This document shows positions 12,262-23,356 of a DNA stretch of 64,000 bases, in pieces. The stretch's first letter is position 1; each line of letters starts with the position of its first letter. This DNA comes from Cryptomeria japonica (taxonomy: Eukaryota > Streptophyta > Pinopsida > Cupressales > Cupressaceae), in NCBI RefSeq assembly GCF_030272615.1, contig NC_081415.1, positions 625,643,740-625,707,739 of the forward strand. The letters run 5' to 3'. The notes beneath the pieces are model-generated. The model worked only from the letters and a program-made list of their open reading frames with translations. It was not told the DNA's origin and made no database searches. The position numbers were made by a program, and so were the translations under genes.

Positions 12262-15007
12262 TCAACTCAGATTAGAATATATGTCTAATAAGCTCACCAG
12301 ATTGATGCATCCCTGCATCTCTGTCTCTGTTGGAGGGGTGGTGACCCCCAACTGATCTCTGATATATTCAAAAGTATCTTTAGACAATGGTTTCATTAAA
12401 ATATCTGCAATATGCTCCTTAGTAGGCACATAAACCAATTTGAATTCCTTTGCTTCAATCTTTTCCTTTGAGAAATTATACCTTATAGAATTGTGTTTTG
12501 ATTTGTAATGAGATACTGAATTCTTTGACATATAAATAGCACCAGTATTATCATAGGGAATAGTAATTGTCTCATTATAACTTACCCTTATATCCTTGAA
12601 CATTTGCTTCATCCATAAATTTTGAGTACAATTAGTTGCAGCAGCTACATATTCGGATTCAGTAGTAGATAATGAAGTGCATGATTATTTCTTGCTAAGC
12701 CATGAGACCAATTTATTCCCAAGAAAGAATGCACCACCTATAGTGTTCTTCCGATCATCCACATCTCCTACCCAATATGAGTCTGTATAGGCAAATAATC
12801 TGAAATCATCATCCTTTGGATACCATAACCCATAATATGTTGTTCCTACCAAATCTATGAATATTCTTTTAACAACAATATCATGACTTCCTCTTAGATT
12901 AGACTGAAATCTAGAAGCAATGCAAACAACATTCATTATATCCGGTCTAGTCTGAGTTAAGTACAACAATTCACTAATCATTGATTTGTATCTAGATGGG
13001 CTCACTCAGAGATTCATCTTCCTAAGACAATTTGCAGCCAGTTATTATAGGAGTACCAACAGGGTTTGAGTTTCCAAGACCAAATTTCTTAATAAATTCC
13101 TTCACATACTTAGTTGGACAAATGAAAATAGCTTTATCAGTCGGAGTAATATGCAAACCTAAGAAAAATTTCATCTCTCCAATCATAGACATTTAGACAT
13201 TTCTAATTCATTCTTCATATCATCAACAAATTTTATGCATAGATTTTCTTCTCCTCCAAAAATGATATCATTAACAAAGACTTTAATGATCAGTATGTCA
13301 TCATGCTCAATCTTATAATATAAGTTACTATCAACATTACCTTTGCTAAAATCAAGCTTTGAAAGATATTTATTGAATCTAGCATACCGTGCTCTAGGGG
13401 CTTGTTTCAATCCATATAAATCTTTCTTCAATCTGCAAACCATGTCCTTGTCCTTTGATAATCAAAATCCATCAGGTTGTTCAATGCAGACTTTTTCTTC
13501 AAGATCTCCATTTAGAAATGCACATTTAACATCCATTTGATATGCCTTGTAGTTCATGTGCAACACAGGCAAGAAATAGTCTTACCACTTCAATCCTTGA
13601 AACCAGAGCTTAAGTTTCATCATAATCAATTCCTTCTTCCTGTGAATATCCTTTGTAAACCAATATAGCCTTGTTTCTTACAACCTGACCTTCCTCATTT
13701 AATTTATTCCTAAAAAACCCATTTAGTTCCAATAACATTTTTTTATCTTTAGGCCTAGGAACCAATTCCCAGTTTTATTCTTTTCTATTTGATTCAATTC
13801 CTCTTCTATAGCTTTCATCCAATTCTCATCTTTACTTTCTTCAATAAAATATTCTGGTTCAATTTGAGAAATTAAACATACCTCTTTAGTAGCTAACCGT
13901 CTTCTTGTCATCACACCTTTCCTCTTACCTCTAATGATCTAATCTTCAAAATAATTCAACTTTATATACCTAGGAAGCTTTGGATTATCTTGACTTTATG
14001 ACTCTTTCTGCTCATCAATAGTCACTGTGGAATTTTCTAATGTTACCGAAGCAACTAGATCAATGCTTTGAACTAATTCTTGCACAACCAGTTTTGATCT
14101 AACAATTTCATCTTCTGTTCCATAGTCATATGATTTGATTTGATTATTACCTTGCTCATCCACTTTGACATTTATTCTTTCCATTATCCTATTCAATCTT
14201 TTATTATAACATCTATATGCTTTACTCTTAGTAGAATAACCCAAAAATATTCCATCACTTCTAGGATCAAATTTTGCTAGTGCATCATCACTTCTAATAT
14301 AGAATTTTCTTCCAAAAATTCTAAAACATCTAACAATAGGAGTATGACCAAACCGTAATTCATAAGGAGTCTTATCGGTATCACCTTTTATGTGTACTCT
14401 GTTGAAAGTGTATACCACAGTATTGACAACTTCTCTCAAATAGATATCAGGCAATTTGGTTTCCATCATCATTATCCTTGCAACATCTAAGATAGTTATG
14501 TTCTTCCTTTCCACTATTCCATTCTGCTGTGGAGTCCCAAGTGTAGAAAATTATCTTCTAATTCCATGCTTCTCATAAAAGTTGTTGAACTCACTGGATG
14601 TAAATTCATCACCTTGATATGATCTTAAGAATTTTATCATCAATCCTATATCTGTCTCAACCATAGATTTGAAAATTTTGAATTTCTCAAGAGCTTTTGA
14701 TTTTATTTAAAAAATGCAAGCCACATCATTCTATAGTAATCATCAACAAGCAACATAAAGTATATATCACCTTAAAAAATTTAGTCCTTGCTGGTCCACA
14801 CAGATCAATATGAATAAGATCAAGAATTTCATTAGATATATCATGTATTTTTCTAAAATAATTTCTAACTTGTTTACCCATTTGACATTCTCTACATACT
14901 AGACTATGAGGTTTTATAATCTTGGGCAAATCTTTGACAACCTGAGTTGAATTGATCTTCACTATGCAATCAAAATTCATGTAACACATCCTATTATGCC
15001 ATAGCCA
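12262..15007 (-). pseudogene. Copia A pol: integrase, RT, RNase H (3' part)
   Basis: On the minus strand from the L insertion point: gag-pre-integrase with LWHNRM and CRECQMGKQ (15007-14750), integrase start DLCGPAR; after a frameshift, integrase core and C-terminus (14514-13996: NRVH, TPYELRFG, FGRKFYI, FLGYSTKSKAYRCYN); RT (13914-13010) with KKDLYGLKQAPRA; copia RNase H (13005-12262) with AYTDSYWVGD, LVSWLSKK and HYKSKHNSIRY, ending DILMKPLSKDTF. The RT core FVND replaces YVDD, losing a catalytic Asp. From 14514 down to 12262 the pieces share one frame broken mainly by stops. It would have copied and integrated copia cDNA in cytoplasmic particles; this copy is inactive. Confidence 0.9.
15003..15007. 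repeat. Target-site duplication, left copy (element L)
   Basis: AGCCA directly before the L LTR; the partner AGTCA is at 21748-21752, one mismatch. With L removed, the copia A frame from 21950 runs on into the LWHNRM motif, which supports the join. Confidence 0.8.
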
Positions 15008-15770
15008 TGTTGGAAAATGCACACTCCAATGAGAAATTGTAGGTGATTGAAGGTATTGTCATTGATGGCAACCTTACAATCCTATGGCACCGGCAGACAC
15101 CAGCACAGGCACAGACACTAGCACCGACAACAGAAAAGATGTTCACCAGCACCCTGGCCGACAAGATTTTGTTTATTGTATTTTGTATTTATTTGTAAAA
15201 TATTTTTGTAAGCCGACAAGAAAAATTGTAATAAGGCTCATATATAAGTATGAGATCTTATAGAACATTAGAAATAGGGATATGTGAGATATGTGCGAAT
15301 ATTAAGGCAGATTGTGGAATAAGGTTTATGATTATTGCAAGAGCTTAAACCGGTACTGAACCTGGCATAGTAGATGTTGATCCGAAGCAGTACATGACAT
15401 TGGATTTATATAATCTAGTTTTGTAAGTCACTGAGACTTTCCTTTTTGTATTTAAGCAATGAGTTTTAGGTAGTTGGCCTTCCTGCATGTGCAGGCCCCT
15501 ATTGTATCAGTAATATTCACTTATTGGCCAGTGAGCGAATATTGTGGGTCACAAATCCCATCGAGGTTTTTCCCACATTGGGTTTCCTCGTTAAAAACAT
15601 TGTGTTATGGTGTGCTTTCTATGTTGTGTTTCCTAATCTTATTTACTGCATTATTTCTGGTTTATCGGTACACTGTTTTGGAATGCAATTCATTTAATAA
15701 GTTCAGAAATTCCATTAACCGGTTAGATACTGATTCACCCCCCCTATCAGTATCATTGGGAATCCTAACA
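15008..15770 (+). repeat. Element L 5' LTR
   Basis: 763 bp, TGTTGGAAAATGC to GGGAATCCTAACA, the same length as 20985-21747 and nearly identical. Confidence 0.95.
15241..15248 (+). promoter_or_regulatory. TATA box, L 5' LTR
   Basis: TATATAAG, conserved at 21218-21225 in the 3' LTR, about 235 bp into the LTR; a credible U3 promoter. Confidence 0.7.
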
Positions 15771-15772
15771 AT

Positions 15773-15784
15773 TGGTATCAGAGC
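15773..15784 (+). promoter_or_regulatory. Primer-binding site of L, initiator Met tRNA
   Basis: TGGTATCAGAGC, two bases after the LTR. Copia A has the same type of site on its own strand (23343-23354). Confidence 0.93.
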
Positions 15785-15841
15785 CTGGTCCTCTATTTTC
15801 AAAAGCCTAACAACTTGAGGAAGATTTTGACACAGACAAAG

Positions 15842-16846
15842 ATGGAAAATTTGAGAAAGCAATTGGAAACAACTCTTTCAGACTATGATGTAGAAAAGTT
15901 GAAAAATATGAAACTTGAAGATGATTTGAAGGTTGCATAGGAAATCATTCAGGGACTTCAAGGGAATCTCACTATTGCTAGGAACAAAAGAAGAAAACTT
16001 TCTGAGAAGATGCAGAGTGATGATGATGAAAACGAAACTCTTAATGACCTTGTGAACAAACTGAGACAAGAAAACAGTACAATGAAGAATGAGATGCAAG
16101 ATATAACTATGAGGTTTTGCAAAGACATTGAAGATCGAAAGAAGAATGAAGATGAATTGGCTAGAAGAATCAATGATGCTGGAAATGAAAATCTAAGAAT
16201 CAGTCATGAAAATGATATGTTGAAGATGAACATAATTCACTTGGAGCATGACAAAACTGAACTCATGAGATAGAAAGATTTCTTAGAAAATGAGTTGGCT
16301 ACTGCAAATCAACACAAGGAGAAACTCAAGAAAAGCTCAGAGGAACTTGATGACATGTTGAAAAATCAGAAACCTAATAGAGATACAAATGGTCTTGCCT
16401 TTGAAGTTGGTGAAAGCTCTGGTACTACAAACAATCATGATCACAGTAAACCAGTAAGACAACCTAATGCCTACAAATTTAATGGAAAATGATTTAACTG
16501 TAACAAGTATAGTCATAGAGAAAATCAGTGTAGATCTAGAAACTATCAGAACACCAATGCACCCACTGGTCAATGTTCTAAATACAATAAAGTTGGTCAT
16601 AACTTAGAAAATTGCAGAATTAATGTAAGATGTTATGTTTGTGGAAGATTTGGACATCTATCTAATCAATGCAAAACACATACCAACATAGGATATGGAA
16701 AAGCTATTCAGAAAAACAATGTGACTTGTTATGTTTGTAACAAGATTGGACATATTGCAAAATTTTGTAGAAGTAAGGCATCACTAACAAATAAAAAAGG
16801 ACCTAGTTTGAAAGGTAAAGAAAAGGTTGAAGAAGTAAAGCAATAA
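15842..16846 (+). pseudogene. L ORF1: coiled-coil protein with four zinc knuckles (Gag-like)
   Basis: One frame of about 334 codons from ATG 15842 to TAA 16844-16846, with premature stops at 15938 (TAG), 16271 (TAG) and 16490 (TGA). The first ~180 residues are Lys/Glu/Asn-rich and look like a long coiled coil (ENLRKQLETTL, ENSTMKNEMQD). Four CCHC-type knuckles follow at about 16490-16775: the first has a stop codon at its first Cys position, the second (CSKYNKVGHNLENC) has Tyr for its second Cys, the third (CYVCGRFGHLSNQC) and fourth (CYVCNKIGHIAKFC) are intact CX2CX4HX4C. The knuckles suggest RNA binding as in nucleocapsid. A capsid-type Gag domain is not evident, so the role in packaging is inference. 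Confidence 0.8.
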
Positions 16847-17257
16847 TTTTCAAAACAATGGATCAGAAAGTCAGACATGAATGTTAATGAAGCTATTCCT
16901 TCACTGGTAGAATAGAGTATCACTCCACTAATAGGAGATTCTTAATCTAACTGAAAAGAAACCTTTTGGGGGTATGACAACAAATTGAAAAACATGCTAA
17001 TTTACCCTCGATTGATGGTGAGAAGTTGAAATACTTCTTTACTAGAAAATGTGTTAAGTTTGACTTAACAGACAGACATTAAATGTGGTAGTTGGAGGAA
17101 ATGACATTATAAAGAAAATATTTTGGCCCTCTTTTCATTCACCGAGCATTCAAACTTCCTTAGAGCGCGAAAATCCCAAGCGAAGGCATCCATAGAGATA
17201 AGTGAAGCAAATCATTCAAGCACTCATACCTAAAGGCATATTAAGGTATTTGTAACA
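16847..17257 (+). other. Spacer between L ORF1 and ORF2
   Basis: 411 bp of AT-rich sequence with no ORF or repeat of note. It contains CTTTTGGGGGTATGACAAC at about 16963, which resembles a purine tract but abuts no LTR. It may be a leader for a separate ORF2 transcript; no promoter is clear. Confidence 0.5.
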
Positions 17258-20200
17258 ATGGCTTCCTCCAATGCACCTGAATTCATTGCAAACCCTACTG
17301 TAATTGAAGTTGTTAAGTGCCCTAGACCCGTATTTAAGATTATTCCCGAAATTGCGAAGAAAGATGATACCCTAGGAGAATTCTCAAAAATACTTAAAGG
17401 AGTTGCTTATGCTAAGGATCCTAGAATCTACATACATTGTCATATAGAAGAACTAGGAGATGATGAAATTAAGAACATGTACATGACAGTTATATGTGAT
17501 GAAAATGGAAATGTTAAACCGGAACATAAGATAGTCAAAACCCTAGGTTTTGTGGGGATTCTTAGTATCCCTAATTTTCCAAAGGATGTTATAAGGATTG
17601 TGTTAAGAAGAGTTCATGGGGAGTTCTTTTGGTTGGATTCAATTCATAAGATAACTAGAGAGGCAATTAGGGTAGTGACAGGCTTACCTTCCACCGGTAG
17701 CAGGCTTGAGAAGACCAAAAAGGTTCCAAATGACACTGTAATGACCCTAACTGGCGCAACCTTTGACAAGAGATCCTTGAGAGTAAATGATGTAAAGGAT
17801 ACCAATGTAAGGTTCATTAGGATGATTCTTGGATACAAAGTTACACATGCCAATAGATTAAACTCTATTTCTAGCTTATGTATCAAAAGTGCTTATGACT
17901 TGGTAAACAACAATGCAAAAAATGACATGTGAATGGTTGAAGGATGAACTGATAGACAACCTAAAGAAAATCAAAGGGGATGAGAAAGGTACATTCAGAT
18001 TTGGCAATCTACTTGTATGTTTAATGTTGTACATAACCAAAGAACTACCTGGTATTGGTAGAAAGGATTTTGGTTTAGACATACCGATAAGAAAACAACT
18101 TCTGGACATTCTGAACAACATGGGAGATGACAAGGAAAAGAAAATAACCGAACATTTTCAGACACTGAAGGCTAGAATGAAAATTAGAGAAAGGCTATCT
18201 CAATATATAGTAGACAAATATCAAAAGGAGATATGCTTTGTGATAAAGAAAGATGAAATTTGGATGGAGGCAATGGTTTTGAAAACTATTTGGGTTACTG
18301 AAATGGGATATGAGGCAAATGAGAACATAATTGAAACTTATGCAAAAGCACTTCTAGAAGCCCCTAAAGAACCAACTGAAGAAATATTTGGCAATGCTGA
18401 AACAATTGAAAGCAAAGTTCAATCTCATAAAAGAATAAAGAAAACTAAACAGATAGTTAGAAAAGGAACAAGGTAGGCAAAATCAATCAAGAAGATGTAT
18501 TGAATAAAACTGGTATTAAGGAGAGTGACTTGAAAGGACTACAACTAGAAACACATCTTTCACCAGTTGCTACCTCCTCTGAAAGTGAAATACCAACATA
18601 ATTTAAAAGGGTAGTAAAGAAAAAGAAAACCTCACTGGTACCCGCTCCTACACCTAAGAGAACTAGACATAAACAACATGCAGTTAGGCCTTCGACAAGG
18701 AAGTTGACACCAAAGAAGATTAAACAAAAACAAGTTGTTCCTCCACTTGACAAACTTTTGGATGAGATAACTGAAGATGGCAAATTATCAAATATCAGCA
18801 AGTTGTATAACATACTTTCGAATGATGAAAAAGAAAGTATAGAAAATAGTGTTATCTTACACCTTGATATCTATAAGGAATTTTTGATGGAAGTTGTAGA
18901 TGATATACCCAATGACTTGTATAGAAGGTTAGAAGCAAGAAGGGTAGCAATTGTTGAATTGGATAAAAAGATCAAGATAGAGAAACTACTTGCAGTTCAC
19001 CTAGTGAAATCAATGCAAGAGATAGATGAATTAATAAGTGAGGCAAACCGGACAATATTTTCAACCGGTCACCAACATGTAGCACTAATGGCAGGAAGAG
19101 TTAATGAAATATCAGAAGAAACTGCAGACAAGTGGGATATATTCTTTGTTGAAAAGGAGAAAGAAGAAGAGCTTAAGAGACCAAAGACTTTTAAATTCTA
19201 TCAAAAAGAAAAGGATAAGGATAAGGGGAAAGGTAAAGTAGGTGGACCTCCAAGCATAAAGGTGACAGACAACTTACCCCCACCTCCTTCTGATACTCCA
19301 TCGACAACAAAGAGTATGGAGACAACACATGAGGACACAAATGCTGATTCTGAAGTGTTATGTACAATGAATATTGACACACAAGAAGTCAACATTGTGG
19401 TTGATAAGGAATCAAGTGAGAAAAGAGATGTGACAACTAAGCCACTGGTAGAAGACACAACAGTTGAGACAAATGTTGCATATACAATTGGAGACATTGA
19501 AATTGGGAATGAGCAACAAAATGAGTAGACAATGGATACAGGAAAAGTAGATAGCACTAGTGTACATAATGATGTATCTACTGAGAAACTGACAACTAAT
19601 AGCAATGAAAAATCTGTTGAGATACCGGCTGTAGACATTTCAGAATTAAGCATAGAAAAACCGGTAGAAAACATAGAGTCACAAACAGAAAAACCGGTAG
19701 TGGACACCACTGAAAAATCATCAGAGGCACATCAGAGAAACCATCAGTAGAGAGTATAGAGAAATAGGTAGAGCAATAGGATCATTCCTAGGTACATACA
19801 GAGACAACGCCACTGACTACAACTAAAAAACCTAAACCTTTGGTAGCTGAAATGCAGACACAAACTGACCCTCCAGAGAAAGAGGAAAGCAATGCTATTA
19901 CTACCACTGGCAGATTACAAATTGTGAAGGTAGCTGGACAGTCATCTGGAACCTCCATGATTGAATTTAGACCATGTAATGTGACAGAGGTATTGCTAGA
20001 TTCAATTAAGAAAATAACAGATTGTAATGCACTAGCATATAAGGCTATTGATGACACCATACCAATTTTGAAGATGATTGCACCCAAGTGTAATACAGAG
20101 AATAAAGATTCTTTAGGCCAATTAGACACATCGTCTAAACACATTATCGACAATCTTCTAACAATTGATCAAATCAATGAGGAGATTTTCAGAGAGAAAA

Positions 20201-20781
20201 TGAATAAAGAGAAGGAAAAATTCTTGGAGGAGATAGTCAAGAAGAATAAGGAACATATGGATACCTTATTACCAGTACTAGGGAAGACAATTTTGGAATT
20301 CAAGAAACTGTACAGAGATACATGTAAAACAAACATTTTGATAGAGGATATAGACAAAGAGATCAACAAAGCACAAAAAGAAATCAATGATATTGCTAAC
20401 AATTTAATAGGTTCATCAGATTGAATATGGGTAGTAGAACAAGAAATTACCGGATTTGAAGAGAAAATAGAAAAACTTGAAAAAGATAAGGAAAGGTTGA
20501 AATTTAAGGCAAAGGAGCTGAAGTGTAGACTAGGTCCTAAACTGGATATCCTCATCTCTTTGAGAAAAGAGATTTTTGAGGCTCTTGTTCTAGGACTTAA
20601 GACACCGGAAGAGAAAATGCACTTTCTCACTGGTACAATCCAGAGGACTGAAACAACACTAAAAGATAGTGAGAGATTCTACAACAGTCTGAATGTTGCC
20701 TCAGCAGATTTATATCAGATCGTAACCAACCAGTTACAAGGATCTAGACAGGAACTACACTCATTTGACATTGAATGACAA
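17258..20781 (+). pseudogene. L ORF2: long protein of unknown function
   Basis: A decayed frame of about 1170 codons from ATG 17258 (preceded by AACA) to TGA 20779-20781. Frame shifts occur near 17920 (an A run), near 18476 and near 19755; in-frame stops lie near 18600, 19526 and 20422. The N-terminal ~300 residues look globular (EFFWLDSIHKITREAIRVV, GLPSTGSR, WLKDELIDNLKKIKGDEKG) and recall the retrotransposon-borne 'putative plant transposon protein' type of domain, though I cannot confirm this. The middle is Lys/Pro/Thr-rich and disordered (GGPPSIKV, LPPPPSDTPS), with EKPVEN/EKPVVD repeats near 19660-19700. The last ~300 residues are Lys/Glu-rich coiled coil. No polymerase, protease or integrase motif is seen. 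Function unknown. Confidence 0.75.
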
Positions 20782-20984
20782 CCTTTGCCATTGATGCTAA
20801 AGGGGGAGTAGTAGAGGATGAGAAAAAGAATAAGGATAAGAAAAATGTATGACAGAAGAGATCATTGGCTCAGGGGGAGCACACAATTTTGACAATTTTG
20901 GTAAGACAGTTTTTGGACAACATTTTTGGATGCACATTTTGGCTTTTTCTCATGAGTGTTGCCATCAATGTCAAAGAGGGAGAT
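20782..20984 (+). promoter_or_regulatory. L 3' untranslated region with polypurine tracts
   Basis: The tract AAAGAGGGAGAT (20973-20984) abuts the 3' LTR. An earlier near-copy, CTTTGCCATTGATGC then TAAAGGGGGAG (20785-20809), repeats the same theme. Copia A carries the equivalent pair on its own strand (TTGCCATCAATGCC then AAAGGGGGAGA ending at 12040). Confidence 0.85.
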
Positions 20985-21747
20985 TGTTGGAAAATTCACA
21001 CTCCAATGAGAAATTGTAGGTGATTGAAGGTATTGTCATTGAGGGAAACCTTACAGTCCTATGGGATCGGCAGACACCGACACAAACATAGACACCGACA
21101 ACAACACCAGCAAAGATGTTCACCGACACCTTGGCCGACAAGATTTTGTTTATTGTATTTTGTATTTATTTGTAAAATATTTTTGTAAAATGACAAGGAG
21201 AATTGTAATAAGGCTCATATATAAGTATGAGATCTTATAGAACATTAGGAATAGGGATATGCGAGATATGTGTGAATATTAAGGCAGATTGTGGAATAAG
21301 GTTTATGATTATTGCAAGAGCTTAAACCAGTACTAAACTTGGCATAGCAGATGCTGATCCGAAGCGGTACATGACATTGGATTTATATAATCCACTTTTG
21401 TAAGTCAATGAGACTTCCCTTTTTGTATTTAAGCGGTAAGCTTTAGGCAGTTGGCCTTCCCGCATGTGTAGGCCCCTATTGTATCAGTAATATTCACTTA
21501 TTGGCCAGTGAGTGAATATTGTGGGTCACAAATCCCACCGAGGGTTTTCCCACACTGAGTTTCCTGGTTAAAAATATTGTGTTATTGTGTGCTTTCTATG
21601 TTGTGTTTCCTAATATTATTTACTGCATTATTTTTGGTTTACCGGTACACTGTTTTGGAATGCAATTCATTTAATAAGTTCAGAAAATCCATTAATCAGT
21701 TAGATACTGATTCACCTCCCCTCTCTGTATCTTTGGGAATCCTAACA
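20985..21747 (+). repeat. Element L 3' LTR
   Basis: 763 bp, TGTTGGAAAATTC to GGGAATCCTAACA; TATATAAG at 21218-21225. Differences from the 5' LTR are scattered substitutions. Confidence 0.95.
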
Positions 21748-21752
21748 AGTCA
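21748..21752. repeat. Target-site duplication, right copy (element L)
   Basis: AGTCA, pairing with AGCCA at 15003-15007 (one C/T difference). Confidence 0.8.
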
Positions 21753-23301
21753 AATTTCATCAATCTGAGCAATCAAGCAAGCCTTCTCACCAGAGTTCAA
21801 ATGAAAGATGTTTCCTTTGGTCTGAGTTCTAGATGCAATTTCCAAACCAGATCTATTGATAATCTTGCACTTTCAATCTTTGAATTGTAAATGAAATCCT
21901 CTATCCACCATCTAACCTATGCTCAAAATATTATGCTTCAAACCTTCAACATAATAAATAAATATTATCAGTATTAGTCGTACCATCCAAGGATATTGTT
22001 CCTTTGCCTTTGATCCTACATGCCTTGTTGTCTCCAAATCTGACTAGTCCACCATCAAATTCTTGCAAAGATAGGAATTTCCGCTTGTCACCAGTCATGT
22101 GATGTGAGAAACCATTGTCTATAACCCATTCATCCTTCTCTTCAATTTTAGCAGCTAGAGCCTTCTCCTCAAAATGATTTGTATCAATGACAGGTTCCAG
22201 AGAATCATCCTTGATAGCAATAAAGACCCACACTTTACTAGAGCTTCCATTACCAAATCCACTCACAGGTTCACCATCATCATCATCATCGGTAATACCA
22301 AAATCATCATCACTAGCATAGTAACATGATTTGTCCTTATTCCTTCTAAATCTAGGTCTTCTCTAATCTTTCGGATTAGGTTTATATTTCCTCATAAATC
22401 TTTCTTGATTCCTAGCAGCTCTTTCATGACACATAGAAGAAAAATGACCAATCTTATTGCATGAAAAAAATTTAAAAGGAACTTTTCCTTCATACTTACT
22501 TCCAACCGGTCCTTTAGGGATTCTTCTAGAAATTAGGGCTTCCAACTCTTCAAGTTCTTTGTCTTCTCTCTCAATGTCTTCCAATTCTTTAGCATATAAT
22601 TCCTTCCAATCTATCTTCTGCTTACCAGAGGCAGATGCTCTAAATGCATTTTCAATTTAAGTAGCACTCTGATCTCCAAGTTCTTCAAGTTCAAAAGTAG
22701 TCAACTTCCCAAGTAATGTATCTTTGGTAACAAGGGTATTTGACATTGTTAGGAGTTCATTTATTGCAATAGCCTTCATTTTGTAAGCTAGAGGTAGAAC
22801 TCTCAGAATATTTGATACAACCTCATCCTTATTAACATTTCCACTGCAACATTTGATTCCCATGACAATCCCATTCACTCTATCCATGAAAGAATTTATC
22901 TTCTCATCTTCTTCCTTCTTCAAATTTTCATATCTCCCCCGATAACCTTCAAGTTTTTCAATCTTTACTTCTTGGTCACCTTCATAAAGAGTTTCAAGCT
23001 TTAACCAGATCTTCTTTGCATTTTCCAATTCTATGACATTCAACAACTTCTCATCTAATAGGGCACTTAATGATGCTTCTTTCTCTCTAACATCATTATC
23101 AAATTTCTTCTTCTCATCAGGAGGTGCCAGAGTTCCAAAATTAGGATCATGAGGTGTATACCCTTTCTCTGTTATCTCCCAAACTTCAAATTTAAGACAT
23201 CTCAGATGAATCTTTATTCGCTCCTTCCATATATCATAATTTGTACCATCAAATCTGGGTCACTCCTTCCAATAGGGATTAAATGTAGAAGTTGATGCCA
23301 T
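21753..23301 (-). pseudogene. Copia A gag and protease (5' part)
   Basis: Starts at the minus-strand ATG at 23301, about 40 bases past the primer-binding site. Order: Gag with FDGTNYDIWK and a UBN2-type core (KKIWLKLETLYEGD, ENLKKEEDEKINSFMDRV) at 23301-22657; a nucleocapsid knuckle with its first Cys replaced (FFSCNKIGHFSSMC, about 22475); an acidic run (DDDDDGE) near 22290; protease near 22140 with DNGFSHHM where DSGAS-type is usual; then, after a frameshift near 21950, the peptide leading into the gag-pre-integrase domain across the L insertion. Stops: TGA near 23263, one near 22657 and one near 22363. It would form the copia particle; this copy is dead. Confidence 0.88.
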
Positions 23302-23342
23302 CGGATCTCCTCAAGTGGTTAAGCTTCCACACAGAGGAGATT

Positions 23343-23354
23343 TCTCTGATACCA
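23343..23354 (-). promoter_or_regulatory. Primer-binding site of copia A, initiator Met tRNA
   Basis: Plus-strand TCTCTGATACCA is the complement of TGGTATCAGAGA, two bases inside the 5' LTR edge at 23357. Confidence 0.9.
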
Positions 23355-23356
23355 AT

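Larger units (their letters stand above)
15008..21747 (+). mobile_element. Element L: pol-less LTR retrotransposon
   Basis: 6740 bp with 763-bp LTRs at both ends, tRNA-iMet primer-binding site, polypurine tract and a 5-bp target duplication, inserted in copia A antisense to it. It codes a coiled-coil/zinc-knuckle protein (15842-16846) and a long second ORF (17258-20781), but I find no protease, integrase, RT or RNase H motif. It is thus a large non-autonomous element that still codes proteins. Its LTR ends (TGTTGG...CTAACA), primer-binding site and polypurine block are like those of copia A, pointing to mobilisation by a copia A-type element (inference). Confidence 0.92.

Noticed and set aside
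15474-15818. Frame of 114 codons in the L LTR, repeated at 21577-21768
   Set aside because: It lies in the LTR end and PBS; it recurs only because the LTRs are duplicates.
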